A stretch of DNA of 64,000 bases from Aneurinibacillus sp. REN35 (GCF_041379945.2 NZ_JBFTXJ020000008.1:119611-183610); one strand, 5' to 3'; positions 7,880 to 19,426 are shown, counted from the first letter of the stretch. Notes: generated from the sequence alone by a model not told the origin. Program-made: numbers and translations.

Positions 7880-9319
7880 TTATAATACATGCCAGTGTCT
7901 ACATGCAGCATCCTGTACTGCCTGCTCGTTCTGCAGTTGCTTACCTAATACATCACGTAAGAATTCCGGTAAATAAAACATTGTTTCTGTCCCCTGTTTA
8001 AATATAGGAAAAACAACGCCGAATGTAAACATATCAATGATGCCAACTGTATAAATTCGATCCTTTTGCAGCATCGTGCCTTGAATCTCTACTCTGCGAA
8101 TTCGTTTCCCAACAGCCGCAGTCCGGTCATAATAAATGTCCGCACCATCTACACCTAACCAGCCGATGACTTTCCCTCTAAAACCAAATCCGCGTACCTC
8201 TTTATGAATTACGGAGGCATCCAATGCTTCTTCCAAAACGCCAAGCAGTTGTTCACCCGTTAGCTTCATCCGGCATGGATTAATAGGATGAGGGCATACC
8301 GCTAATAAATCCTTGCGTGTAATATCCCCTTTGGGCAAGGAGAAGAGTAGCGTTCCCGAATTCACGAGACCAACCTCAGCATCTACCCAAGAACGAAGCC
8401 CTGACGCCAATAGGGTAGCAAGCGGTGACTCCTCCTCCCATGATACAGGAAGATCGTGCGTTACACTAGCAATGACCTCTCCCATCATGCTTTCTGCTTG
8501 TCCGAGATGGGTAGCAATCACCTGTGTGACCTTTTCATCGGGAACATATTGTCTAGAGGAGTGACAGGAAGCACAGATCTTAGTAATGGTTTTTGTTTGT
8601 TTATTATATGCTACAGTAACATGACCAATGTATTGACCAAACTTTCCTGTCTGGCAAATCAGCGTACTGCCAATTCGCTCTCCCGCTTCAAGATAGGTAT
8701 GCGTATGTGCGCCTAAAATCAGATCGATCCCTTCTACTTGCTGTGCAAGCTCAACATCCTTACCATAGCCAATATGGGATAACACAACAATTACATCAAC
8801 AGAAGAACGCAGAGCCGCCACACCTTCAGCCACCGCCTGAATAGGGTCGCTTGTAGTTAGCCCCAGCAATTCATATACCGAGGGAAAAGAGGCCGTGACT
8901 CCAATCCATCCGACCGTTAGATCACCATACTGCTTGCGAAGATACGGCTGAAGAAAGTCCGGACGTTTGCCGCTTCGCACGTCAAATAAATTCGCACATA
9001 CAACAGGAAATGCTGCCTGATCATACAAGCAGTCAAAAGCATCGCGAGGAAGTGTGAGGCCTTCATTATTGCCAATCATAGCGATATCATATCCCGTTTC
9101 ATTCAATACATCGATATTGGCCTTCCCTAACGTCGCTTCTGTTTTTAGGCTCATTCGATCCATATGATCCCCTACATCCACTGTGACAACCGCTTCTCCT
9201 TTCTCCTGCAAAGCTAAGCGAAGCGTCTTTAAGCCGGTGGAAATATGAGGCATCTCTTCGAAATGACTATGTAAATCATTCGTGTGCAGAATATGTAGAA
9301 TGCTCTCTTCCTTCCCCAC
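7880..9319 (-). CDS. yunD: Metallophosphatase/5'-nucleotidase YunD
   Basis: A 479-residue two-domain protein of the UshA/5'-nucleotidase family. The N-terminal calcineurin-like domain shows the metal motifs HTNDLHSHFE (about residues 12-21), DVGDHMDR, MIGNNEG and the GAHTHTYLE block; the C-terminal substrate domain carries NSGTLLFSLPKGDI-like sequence. Unlike secreted UshA proteins it has no signal peptide, so it acts in the cytoplasm, as known for YunD. Substrates are likely nucleotides or nucleotide sugars. GTG at 9319 is the start, with AAAGGGG upstream. It follows the TauE-type gene by 24 bases. Confidence 0.88.
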   Translation of the reverse strand: MGKEESILHILHTNDLHSHFEEMPHISTGLKTLRLALQEKGEAVVTVDVGDHMDRMSLKTEATLGKANIDVLNETGYDIAMIGNNEGLTLPRDAFDCLYDQAAFPVVCANLFDVRSGKRPDFLQPYLRKQYGDLTVGWIGVTASFPSVYELLGLTTSDPIQAVAEGVAALRSSVDVIVVLSHIGYGKDVELAQQVEGIDLILGAHTHTYLEAGERIGSTLICQTGKFGQYIGHVTVAYNKQTKTITKICASCHSSRQYVPDEKVTQVIATHLGQAESMMGEVIASVTHDLPVSWEEESPLATLLASGLRSWVDAEVGLVNSGTLLFSLPKGDITRKDLLAVCPHPINPCRMKLTGEQLLGVLEEALDASVIHKEVRGFGFRGKVIGWLGVDGADIYYDRTAAVGKRIRRVEIQGTMLQKDRIYTVGIIDMFTFGVVFPIFKQGTETMFYLPEFLRDVLGKQLQNEQAVQDAACRHWHVL

Positions 9320-9343
9320 GTTATTGCCCCTTTCGTATTAACA

Positions 9344-10162
9344 TTATTTCAGTCCCTGCCATAACATACGAATAGCAATTAACAATAGAACGACCTTTAA
9401 AATTCTCTCAAGCCATTGGCCCGATAACTTGCGCGAGAGCTGACTGCCTACTTTCCCTCCGATCCAGGCACCAGGCGCCGTAGCAATGACCGCTCCCCAT
9501 GCTACATGCCCAAGCACCACATGAGTGACGCTTCCTACAGACGAGGAGAGCAGGATAACAAACATGGAAGTGGCTGCGGCCACATGTGGCGGAAAGCGAA
9601 ACAATACGAGTAAAAATGGGACGAGCAGCGCCCCTCCCCCAATGCCAAATACGCTGGATAGAATGCCTACTGCCAAGGCAAGACAGATCGCATAAGGCTT
9701 TGAATATCCGTATGTATGTACCTGTCCGTTTGCGTCTGTATAGGTCTTCGTCGTTTCCCACTGTTTTTCTTTCTTTCCTCTTAATCGTGGTCGATAAGAA
9801 AGGAGGAATAACATGAACAACATGAAGATTCCATAATATAAGGTAAAGGAGTCTTTATCAAAATACTTGGACAGCCAAGCACCGATGATTGCACCCGGCG
9901 CACTTCCGGCAAAAAACAACCACGCGCTTGAGAAATCAATTAATTTCTGCTTCGCATAACTGATGCTTGAGGCAAGCGACGTAATAATAATGAGCATCAG
10001 TGATGTCCCAATGGCAAGCTGCGGAGTAATCTCAGGTATCCCCGGTATACTCCCTGATAAATAAAACAATGCAGGGACAAGGATAATACCTCCGCCCAGT
10101 CCAAGCAAACTCCCGAATGTGCCTGCCACCATACCGACAAGCGTAAGAATTAACCAACCCAT
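9344..10162 (-). CDS. TauE/SafE family sulfite/anion exporter (YunE-like)
   Basis: A 272-residue membrane protein with about eight helices and two related halves, each starting with a glycine-rich helix (GTFGSLLGLGGGIILVPALF and SVFGIGGGALLVPFLLVLF). This double G-G-G-hydrophobic-P signature defines the TauE/SafE permease family, which exports sulfite, sulfoacetate or related anions. A hydrophilic loop separates the halves. It is the first gene of the yunE-yunD-yunC unit; the position matches B. subtilis yunE. The substrate cannot be read from sequence. Confidence 0.88.
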   Translation of the reverse strand: MGWLILTLVGMVAGTFGSLLGLGGGIILVPALFYLSGSIPGIPEITPQLAIGTSLMLIIITSLASSISYAKQKLIDFSSAWLFFAGSAPGAIIGAWLSKYFDKDSFTLYYGIFMLFMLFLLSYRPRLRGKKEKQWETTKTYTDANGQVHTYGYSKPYAICLALAVGILSSVFGIGGGALLVPFLLVLFRFPPHVAAATSMFVILLSSSVGSVTHVVLGHVAWGAVIATAPGAWIGGKVGSQLSRKLSGQWLERILKVVLLLIAIRMLWQGLK

Positions 10163-10219
10163 AGCTATTCACTCCAATATGCATCGTTGCGCTTTCTATC
10201 TTTTCTTTCATCATAACAT

Positions 10220-10253
10220 AAAAAAAGCTCCCGACTAAATCGGGAGCCTTTTT
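10220..10253 (-). terminator. Terminator of the suf operon
   Basis: Hairpin GGCTCCCGATTTAGTCGGGAGC with a long T run on the minus strand, 14 bases past the sufB stop. The plus side also ends in T, so it may be bidirectional. Confidence 0.85.
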
Positions 10254-10266
10254 GAGAATGCGTGTA

Positions 10267-11667
10267 TTATCCAATAGAGCCTTCCATCTCAAATTGAATC
10301 AGACGGTTCATCTCTACCGCATATTCCATTGGCAGTTCTTTCGTGAACGGTTCGATGAAGCCCATGATAATCATTTGTGTCGCTTCGTCTTCTTTTAAGC
10401 CACGGCTCATCAGGTAGAAGAGCTGCTCTTCACTTACTTTCGATACTGTTGCTTCGTGTTCAAGTGTAATATTCTTATTCAAGATTTCATTGTATGGAAT
10501 GGTATCAGAAGTTGACAGCTTATCAAGAATGATGGTATCGCACTTCACATTAGACTTGGAGCCTTCAGACTTACGGCCAAAGTTCGCAAGACCGCGGTAC
10601 GTTACTTTACCGCCATGCTTACTAATACTCTTCGATACGATGGTAGAGCTGCAATCCGGTGCAAGATGAACCATTTTGGCACCTGCATCCTGATGCTGTC
10701 CCTTGCCCGCTACAGCAATCGAGATAACCACGCCTTTTGCACGCGGTCCTTTCATGATAACGGCCGGGTATTTCATCGTGAGCTTACTACCGATATTACC
10801 ATCGATCCACTCCATCGTAGCATCTTCTTCTGCTACGGCACGCTTCGTAACAAGATTGTATACGTTGCTTGACCAGTTCTGGATCGTTGTGTAGCGACAG
10901 CGTGCACCCTTTTTAACAATGATCTCAACGACCGCGCTGTGCAGTGAATCCGTGCTGTAGATCGGAGCCGTACAGCCTTCTACATAATGGACGAAGCTGT
11001 CTTCATCAGCGATAATCAGCGTCCGCTCAAACTGCCCCATATTCTCGGAGTTGATACGGAAATACGCCTGTAATGGTGTTTCGCATTTGATTCCCTTCGG
11101 CACGTAGATGAAGCTTCCGCCTGACCATACCGCACTATTCAATGCAGCGAATTTATTGTCCGTTGGCGGAATAACTGTGCTGAAGTATTCCCTCACAATC
11201 TCCGGATGCTCGCGCACTGCCGTATCCATATCACAGAAGATAACCCCCATCTCTTCGAGGTCCTCCTGCATATTGTGGTAAACCACCTCGGATTCGTACT
11301 GTGCCGATACACCCGCCAAGAACTTCTGCTCCGCTTCTGGGATACCCAGGCGATCGAATGTATTCTTAATCTCTTCCGGTACTTCATCCCAACTGCGTCC
11401 TGCCTTCTCGGACGGCTTCACATAGTATGTGATGCTGTTGAAATCAAGCTCCGTCAAATCGCCGCCCCATGTCGGCATCGGCATGCTTTGGAAAAGTTCC
11501 AGCGATTTGAGGCGGAAGTCAAGCATCCATTGTTCTTCGCCTTTCATACGGGAAATTTCCTCTACAATTTCTTTAGTCAGCCCTTTTTTTGCCCGGAAGA
11601 CCGAAATATCTTTGTCATGAAACCCATACTGATATTCTGAGGATAGCTCAGGTGCTTTTTTGCTCAT
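10267..11667 (-). CDS. sufB: Fe-S cluster assembly scaffold SufB
   Basis: A 466-residue SufB. Together with SufC and SufD it forms the SufBC2D complex on which iron-sulfur clusters are built. The family landmarks are present: [12 protein letters not shown] near residue 125, [14 protein letters not shown], the beta-helix core, the KCDTIILD region with the conserved Cys, and the C-terminal MSRGL.EDEA.QMIIMGF. Two in-frame ATGs occur; the second (11667, MSKKAPE) is chosen because AAGGAGG lies 8 bases before it and only 2 before the first. It is the last gene of the sufCDSUB operon, 26 bases after sufU. Confidence 0.95.
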   Translation of the reverse strand: MSKKAPELSSEYQYGFHDKDISVFRAKKGLTKEIVEEISRMKGEEQWMLDFRLKSLELFQSMPMPTWGGDLTELDFNSITYYVKPSEKAGRSWDEVPEEIKNTFDRLGIPEAEQKFLAGVSAQYESEVVYHNMQEDLEEMGVIFCDMDTAVREHPEIVREYFSTVIPPTDNKFAALNSAVWSGGSFIYVPKGIKCETPLQAYFRINSENMGQFERTLIIADEDSFVHYVEGCTAPIYSTDSLHSAVVEIIVKKGARCRYTTIQNWSSNVYNLVTKRAVAEEDATMEWIDGNIGSKLTMKYPAVIMKGPRAKGVVISIAVAGKGQHQDAGAKMVHLAPDCSSTIVSKSISKHGGKVTYRGLANFGRKSEGSKSNVKCDTIILDKLSTSDTIPYNEILNKNITLEHEATVSKVSEEQLFYLMSRGLKEDEATQMIIMGFIEPFTKELPMEYAVEMNRLIQFEMEGSIG

Positions 11668-11693
11668 TTTCATTTCCTCCTTGCTAAGGCGCG

Positions 11694-14645
<2,952 letters not shown>

Positions 14646-14664
14646 TCCTGTCACTCCTCCTAAC

Positions 14665-15453
14665 CTACGCTTCTGCGCCTACTGTTTCGTCCTGAATGCC
14701 CAGTTCTTCTTTAATCCAATCATAGCCGTTCTCTTCAAGCTTCAGGGCCAGTTCCGGTCCACCGGATTTCACGATGCGCCCCTGCATCATAACGTGGACA
14801 AAATCAGGCTTAATGTAGTTCAACAGACGCTGGTAGTGGGTAATCATTAATACACCCATCTCCGAACTGCGCAGCTCATTTACCCCACGTGCTACGATTT
14901 TCAGTGCGTCAATATCAAGGCCGGAGTCAATCTCATCAAGAATGGCGATGCTTGGCTTCAGCATCATCATCTGAAGAATCTCATTACGCTTCTTCTCTCC
15001 GCCGGAGAACCCTTCATTTACATAGCGGTGTGAGAAGGCTTGATCCATCTCCAGCACTTCCATTTGCTTATCCATTTGACGAATGAATTTAATAAGTGAT
15101 ACTTCTTTGCCCTCTTCTTGACGAGCATTGATTGCACTGCGTAGGAAGTCGGCATTTGTTACGCCGCTAATCTCACTTGGGTACTGCATCGCAAGAAACA
15201 GCCCTTTGCGTGCGCGCTCGTCTACTTCCATCTCCAGTACGTCTTCCTCGTTCAGCGTTACAGAGCCGCCGGTTACTTTGTACTTCGGATGACCCATGAT
15301 GGCGGAAGCGAGCGTAGATTTACCCGTTCCATTCGGACCCATGATGGCATGTACTTCGCCGCCTTTAATTTCTAGGTTCAAACCCTTAAGAATTTGTTTA
15401 TCCTCAATCGCAACGGTTAGGTCTTTTATTTGCAAATGCGGTGTTCCTGCCAT
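14665..15453 (-). CDS. sufC: Fe-S cluster assembly ATPase SufC
   Basis: A 262-residue soluble ABC ATPase powering the SufBCD scaffold. Walker A GPNGTGKST is near residue 40, the SufC-type signature FSGGEKKRNEILQMM about 150 and Walker B SIAILDEIDSGLDIDALK after it. The FSGGEKKRNE form and the E-I-D-S-G-L-D loop distinguish SufC from transporter ATPases. It is the first gene of sufCDSUB; GGAGGG precedes the ATG and a 100-base leader connects it to the promoter. Confidence 0.96.
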   Translation of the reverse strand: MAGTPHLQIKDLTVAIEDKQILKGLNLEIKGGEVHAIMGPNGTGKSTLASAIMGHPKYKVTGGSVTLNEEDVLEMEVDERARKGLFLAMQYPSEISGVTNADFLRSAINARQEEGKEVSLIKFIRQMDKQMEVLEMDQAFSHRYVNEGFSGGEKKRNEILQMMMLKPSIAILDEIDSGLDIDALKIVARGVNELRSSEMGVLMITHYQRLLNYIKPDFVHVMMQGRIVKSGGPELALKLEENGYDWIKEELGIQDETVGAEA

Positions 15454-15518
15454 GAGTAAATTCCCTCCATCTAACTTTTATCATCTTCAAAACATGACGG
15501 GCAATCGCCATGAAAATA

Positions 15519-15532
15519 GAACAATTGTGTTC
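15519..15532. promoter_or_regulatory. Small inverted repeat in the suf leader
   Basis: GAACA-ATTG-TGTTC, downstream of the predicted suf -10 box in the transcribed direction. It carries an ACAATTGT core resembling the larger palindrome at 15596. Operator function is inferred only. Confidence 0.4.
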
Positions 15533-15545
15533 AATCCTCTTTTAT

Positions 15546-15573
15546 AATATAGTATAACATAGTTGAAAATCAA
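15546..15573 (-). promoter_or_regulatory. SigA-type promoter of sufCDSUB
   Basis: Minus strand TTGATT (15568-15573), 16-base spacer, TATATT (15546-15551). It sits about 95 bases upstream of the sufC start and is the best SigA match in the gap. Confidence 0.5.
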
Positions 15574-15595
15574 GGAAAGACCTATATACATATTT

Positions 15596-15615
15596 TTTAA
15601 ACAAAATTGTTTAAA
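15596..15615. promoter_or_regulatory. 20-base palindrome upstream of the suf promoter (putative operator)
   Basis: TTTAAACAAAATTGTTTAAA has perfect 9-base arms around AA. It lies 22 bases upstream of the predicted suf -35. The core ACAAAATTGT recurs, again palindromic, against the -35 of the peroxiredoxin gene (21759-21770). Confidence 0.5.
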
Positions 15616-15677
15616 AAGTCGTTTCTTCATCCCTTTTAATATGGCTATAAATACTCCTAACTATAATATAGAAGTTC

Positions 15678-15711
15678 AAAAAAGAAAGCAGGCATTATTG
15701 CTTTCTTTTTT
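15678..15711. terminator. Terminator after the 146-residue membrane-anchored protein gene
   Basis: AGAAAGCA-loop-TGCTTTCT with T runs on both strands. On the minus strand it ends the gene at 15711; on the plus strand nothing obvious needs it. Confidence 0.75.
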
Positions 15712-16151
15712 CATGTTTTCTTCGCACGTACCCCGATAAATTCCGCCTTGCGAGCAAATTGCAGCAGCTCTTTCTCTCCCGCACCGCTAACTGTTACATA
15801 AGAAGACTGCGGTTCTGTTCCCTTTGTCTGGATGGATACGCTGTGACGTTGATACTGTACCCGAATAATATTTTCCGCATTGATATGTACGAATGGAAAA
15901 CCCTGCGAGGCAAACCCCATGAAAATACTTTTGCTATATACGATCACATCCATATCTGTTTCATGCACATGCTCATTGTGCATTACTTTTTTAACCTTTC
16001 CCTGCCAAAGCGGCACATCAAAATGATGAGGTCCGATGGTAGCAAGATCGCCTGCGTTGTCCCTTTTCCTCGTTAACGCATAAAAAGCCAAGATAAACAG
16101 CAGAATCGAAACGAGCATTGCTGCGCCTACATACAGAATAGTTGCTGTCAT
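15711..16151 (-). CDS. Membrane-anchored protein of unknown function
   Basis: A 146-residue protein not assigned to a family. Residues 5-27 form one hydrophobic helix (signal anchor), followed by a basic segment (RKRDN) and a soluble domain rich in beta-type sequence. The soluble part (PLWQGKVKKVMH, DVIVYSKSIFMGF, VSIQTKGTEPQSSYVTVSGAGEKEL) has the alternating pattern of a PH-like or GRAM-like small beta-domain, but this is impression only. GAGGAAA precedes the ATG at proper spacing. It stands alone with its own terminator. Confidence 0.75.
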   Translation of the reverse strand: MTATILYVGAAMLVSILLFILAFYALTRKRDNAGDLATIGPHHFDVPLWQGKVKKVMHNEHVHETDMDVIVYSKSIFMGFASQGFPFVHINAENIIRVQYQRHSVSIQTKGTEPQSSYVTVSGAGEKELLQFARKAEFIGVRAKKT

Positions 16152-16334
16152 GTCTATTTCCTCACTCTAACCTTTTTGCTTATAATCTTAGCATTTTTCA
16201 TTTCTTCCATTAGGCACAGACACGAATTTGTAACTTATTTTTTCCATATTGAAGAAAATAAAGGAAAAGACATGCGTAGCGACTGAATATTTTGTATACT
16301 ATAGTAAATAAAATCGTAAAATCGGGGTGATATA

Positions 16335-16613
16335 ATGGAGTTTTGTTGTCCTCCCTGTCAGAAAGTTATCGATACATCCCATCATCTTTGCCAGCAAGCC
16401 CAGAACTGGTTTGAAGAAGCTAACGGTAAACGATTATGGCGCATCCGTCGTTTGAACCGCTATGCATATGAATATATTACAGATGATGAATATGCCCACC
16501 TATGCGATGAATCATCCGTTTTTTTATCGGAAGCCCGAAGCTTCGAGCATTTTGATGGAATCTCTTGCACCGGCGTTGATTCGTGCGGAAAGCGGACATC
16601 TATTTTTATATAA
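16335..16613 (+). CDS. Small Cys-containing protein of unknown function (possible frameshift near its end)
   Basis: A 92-residue plus-strand reading frame with GGGGTG placed before the ATG, an upstream AT-rich promoter-like TATACT (16296-16301) and a strong plus-strand terminator at 16623. It opens MEFCCPPCQKVIDTSHHLC, giving closely spaced cysteines that could bind metal, then a basic central part (GKRLWRIRRLNRYAYEY). I do not recognise the family. A run of seven T near 16515 precedes a change in character: another frame continues with a more protein-like sequence (ESLAPALIRAESGHLFLYNL), so a frameshift is possible. Confidence 0.55.
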   Translation: MEFCCPPCQKVIDTSHHLCQQAQNWFEEANGKRLWRIRRLNRYAYEYITDDEYAHLCDESSVFLSEARSFEHFDGISCTGVDSCGKRTSIFI

Positions 16614-16622
16614 TCTAATACA

Positions 16623-16660
16623 AGAAGCCGGTGTCACAGATGACACCGGCTTCTTTTTTA
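16623..16660 (+). terminator. Strong terminator between the small + gene and rsgI
   Basis: Arms of 14 bases (AGAAGCCGGTGTCA and TGACACCGGCTTCT) with T6 on the plus side. The minus side lacks a good T run, so the main direction is plus, although rsgI also ends here. Confidence 0.8.
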
Positions 16661-17968
16661 CTCTTTATTCTCTTTTTTAGTATCCGAGGACGTTCCCTTG
16701 CCCCGGTCAGAATCTTCCTTCTCGTCATCCTTTTCTTCCTTTTGATTCACAGGAGGACGAACAAAGTTCTGTTTATTTTTTTCTCGTTCTTCTTTATACT
16801 TCTCGTTCCGTTCTTTCTCTTGTTCCTTAATTGCCTGACCACCCTGCTGATTTTGCTGCTGCTGATTGCCGTAGGAGGAATTATACTTCTTATCCTCTTC
16901 TGTTTTCTTGGCCTCTTTTTGTGCCTGTACAGCAGCTTTATGCTTCTGCTCTGCCGCAATCATCTTAGGAACACCTTTGGACTTGTCGGCTTGTTCCTGC
17001 CTGGTTAATTTCGGAGGTTCCTTGACAGGCGACGATTCCCGCTCGTTATGGGCAGGAGTCCCTTGCTTTTTCTGCGAATGTGTCTGTATCTCCTTCGCAG
17101 GCGCCGACGGTCTCGCAGGTGTCCGTACCTGGGCCGGGCGTGCAGGAGTTTGTTTTTGTTGTATATTTTTAGCGGCCATAGACGATTGGCTCGAATACTG
17201 TACCGCATTCGGTATGTTTTTGAATCCGCCAATTGCAGAGGACACTTCGCTGATGCTAAGGTTTCGGATTTTGTCCTCATCCACATCCTTATGCATACGC
17301 TTCATGGATTCATACAATGCATAGCGTCCGGCAGACACACCAAACTTCTGCGCTTGCTTGCGTATTTCTTCTGTGCCATCCATCATGGTAACCGTTAGCT
17401 CCCCCACGCTGCTGTCGGTAATGGCCGGCACTTCTTTTTTCATCACTTCAAGCAACTCTTGCGATGCCTGTGGATTCTTTAGACCGATCGGCACAATCAA
17501 CACGTCATGATTGGTTTTTAGGTATCCTTGCTCCCGAGCTTCCGACAAAATCTCCTTCGTCACCTCGATTAGCGCACGATCTTCCCATTCCATATCGGAT
17601 AGCACTTGTTCGCCTTCTTTATTTAAAGCATGAATATCCGTTACTTTATACTTCTCATCAACCTCTAGCTCAAAGCTTGGATTGATATCAATAGAGACCA
17701 TGGCATACGCTGAGGCGAACACCATATTCCATAACGGAAATGCAGTAATTAGCAAAAGCAAACAGGCTGCTGCCGTGTAGGACCACTTCTTCCAGACGTA
17801 CTGCTTGCTCCGCGGGCTTTCCTTCCCTTCAATCGTGTGGGTAAATTCAATCTCGTCGCCTTCTTTAAGCGATTCGCCTGTAGGTGGAACTTTACAAAAT
17901 CTCCCGCCGGATGTCATGACAATAAGATACTGCCCCTGTATCTCCAACACGATGCCCTTCTTCTTCAC
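16658..17968 (-). CDS. rsgI: Anti-sigma-I factor RsgI
   Basis: A 436-residue single-pass membrane protein that holds SigI inactive. Residues 1-50 form the RsgI N-domain (KKKGIVLEIQGQYLIVMTSGGRF), about 63-85 the transmembrane helix, then an extracytoplasmic region starting SIDINPSFELEVD that is conserved in RsgI proteins. The last 160 residues are Lys/Glu/Gln/Pro-rich, probably disordered, with no recognised carbohydrate-binding or enzymatic module. GTG at 17968 is chosen because AAGGGGGAG lies 7 bases upstream and the family begins there; longer starts read through the N-domain boundary. It overlaps the end of sigI by 77 bases. Confidence 0.9.
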   Translation of the reverse strand: MKKKGIVLEIQGQYLIVMTSGGRFCKVPPTGESLKEGDEIEFTHTIEGKESPRSKQYVWKKWSYTAAACLLLLITAFPLWNMVFASAYAMVSIDINPSFELEVDEKYKVTDIHALNKEGEQVLSDMEWEDRALIEVTKEILSEAREQGYLKTNHDVLIVPIGLKNPQASQELLEVMKKEVPAITDSSVGELTVTMMDGTEEIRKQAQKFGVSAGRYALYESMKRMHKDVDEDKIRNLSISEVSSAIGGFKNIPNAVQYSSQSSMAAKNIQQKQTPARPAQVRTPARPSAPAKEIQTHSQKKQGTPAHNERESSPVKEPPKLTRQEQADKSKGVPKMIAAEQKHKAAVQAQKEAKKTEEDKKYNSSYGNQQQQNQQGGQAIKEQEKERNEKYKEEREKNKQNFVRPPVNQKEEKDDEKEDSDRGKGTSSDTKKENKE

Positions 17969-18764
17969 GCGCGAGCTCCCCCTTTCCCTCTGTCTCATCC
18001 ATTTGGATGTAGGAGCGTAAAAACTGATAGTTTCCAATAAATACAAGCGTAATCGCCACAATATAGTTCCGGTTTCTTTCTACAGTTTTGCGTGAGAAAG
18101 AAATGTATTGAAGGAGGTATTTAACCGGTATTTTCTTTTTCGCAAGAAAAGCCTCTCGCAAGTGCTCGTTTTCTGCAATCATACGGGCGATGCGAATCAT
18201 GTTGTTTCGGGCATCTATATGCCGGGGTGTATACTCAGGCAATTCCTCAAGCGAAATATCGAATTCACGCAGTTGCTGACGGTAATGTAGAACTTCCTCT
18301 CTTCTCATCTCCGCTTCGCGCTCTGCTTGGTATTGTTCGACTGACACCTGTACATCCCAGACATTGTATTCGGGCGATTCAGGGTCCATCGATTCATCCA
18401 AAGAAACAAGTAAGGCTCGCTGCTTATTTTTTCGGATGTAATCTATGACACGCCTACGTATCACCAGATCCGCAAAAGACAAAAAACTGCCGCCTTTGTT
18501 GCTCGAATACTGTGATATCGCTTCGTTAAATGCTTCAAGTCCAACACTAAACTCTTCATCATGGCTTTGGTGAATATATCGTTTGCACACTTTTGATACG
18601 ACCGTACCGATGAACGGCCGATACTGTGTAAGCAATTCGTTGCGCAACTCCTCTTCGCCCTGGTGAATTTTTTCGATCATTCGATGGAGCTGTTCAGTTT
18701 CATGATTCTTCTCCAGAGATTTTTCTTGTCGGCGCCGTTTTCCCAGGAAAAGTGTGAGTAACAA
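17892..18764 (-). CDS. sigI: RNA polymerase sigma factor SigI
   Basis: A 290-residue SigI-type sigma factor (heat and cell-wall stress in bacilli). Region 2 is recognisable (YRPFIGTVVSKVCKRYI...DEEFSVGLEAFNEAI and GGSFLSFADLVIRRRVIDYIR), and the SigI C-domain ends with SRKTVERNRNYIVAITLVFIGNYQFLRSYI. It is longer than the roughly 250-residue B. subtilis protein by a C-terminal tail of about 35 charged residues that reads over the start of rsgI. The start is TTG at 18764, supported by GAGGTGAA six bases before it. A SigI-like promoter lies upstream, consistent with self-activation. Confidence 0.92.
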   Translation of the reverse strand: MLLTLFLGKRRRQEKSLEKNHETEQLHRMIEKIHQGEEELRNELLTQYRPFIGTVVSKVCKRYIHQSHDEEFSVGLEAFNEAISQYSSNKGGSFLSFADLVIRRRVIDYIRKNKQRALLVSLDESMDPESPEYNVWDVQVSVEQYQAEREAEMRREEVLHYRQQLREFDISLEELPEYTPRHIDARNNMIRIARMIAENEHLREAFLAKKKIPVKYLLQYISFSRKTVERNRNYIVAITLVFIGNYQFLRSYIQMDETEGKGELAREEEGHRVGDTGAVSYCHDIRREIL

Positions 18765-18789
18765 GTACGTTCACCTCGCTTTATACCTA

Positions 18790-18818
18790 TTCGCATGCTC
18801 AAATTTTTTTGAGGGGGG
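18790..18818 (-). promoter_or_regulatory. Putative SigI-dependent promoter of sigI-rsgI
   Basis: Minus strand CCCCCC (18813-18818) and CGAA (18790-18793), 19 bases apart. SigI promoters are known for a C-run at -35 and CGAA at -10. It sits 26 bases upstream of the sigI TTG. Confidence 0.5.
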
Positions 18819-18914
18819 AGAAAGGTATGTTTATGTAATAAAAATAAAAGTTTTCCATCCTATCAAATATAAGCTTATTCGTAAATTCAATGCTTGGCAA
18901 CTACAGCAGCCCAG

Positions 18915-18968
18915 AAAAAAAAGCCGCCTTCCTATCTCTATCATTCTAAAGAGACAGCTTTGGCGACT
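18915..18968 (-). terminator. Probable terminator after the CxxC protein gene
   Basis: A long minus-strand hairpin, with GTCGCC pairing to GGCGGC and an inner GTCTCT/AGAGAT stem, ends in eight T, 27 bases past the stop at 18995. It is larger than usual terminators. Confidence 0.55.
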
Positions 18969-18994
18969 AATCATAAAATAGTTTTTTTATTTTT

Positions 18995-19426
18995 TCAATA
19001 CCCTGGCAGGGTTTTATTGCTCTGTGCTTCCCAACGATTCAGGCGCTGGCTGAGCTTGTTAAGTCTTTGTTTCAGCGCGCGACCCCATTCCTCGTCTTCA
19101 AGCTGCTTGGCTACGGACATTAGATCAAGCGCGTTATCGATTTGAGTTCGGAGAATATGCGAGATATTCCCATTGTCGATCGAAACACAATTCTCAAATG
19201 CTCTATCAATATGCTCTCCCGTCACATAATCACGAAAATCAACTTCGGGAGCTAAATCTGCTTGGGCATAATCAGATAATATATCATATTCTTCTTCCAC
19301 TTCTGGATGAACGTCAATGCGGTTACATACAGGACAGTACAGGATAGGGACATTATGAATCTGTGTTCTAAAATGGCGCAAACTCCCCAGAGCGCCAATC
19401 ATACTGGCTCCACAGCAAAAACTCAT
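18995..19426 (-). CDS. Protein of unknown function with CxxC pair
   Basis: A 143-residue soluble protein starting MSFCCGASMIGALGSLRHF, with a second pair CPVCNRIDVHP at about residues 31-40: an N-terminal zinc-finger-like unit (CC...CPVC). The centre is acidic (EVEEEYDILSDYAQADLAPEVDF) and the C-terminus helical with many Gln/Arg (EEWGRALKQRLNKLSQRLNRW). AAGGAGG precedes the ATG at 19426, ruling out an earlier in-frame start. I do not recognise the family. It is a single-gene unit upstream of sigI on the same strand. Confidence 0.75.
   Translation of the reverse strand: MSFCCGASMIGALGSLRHFRTQIHNVPILYCPVCNRIDVHPEVEEEYDILSDYAQADLAPEVDFRDYVTGEHIDRAFENCVSIDNGNISHILRTQIDNALDLMSVAKQLEDEEWGRALKQRLNKLSQRLNRWEAQSNKTLPGY

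Noticed and set aside
18815..18990. Structured region between sigI and the CxxC gene considered as a riboswitch
   Set aside because: No conserved blocks of c-di-GMP, fluoride or other known aptamers; the hairpin ends in a T run and fits a terminator better.
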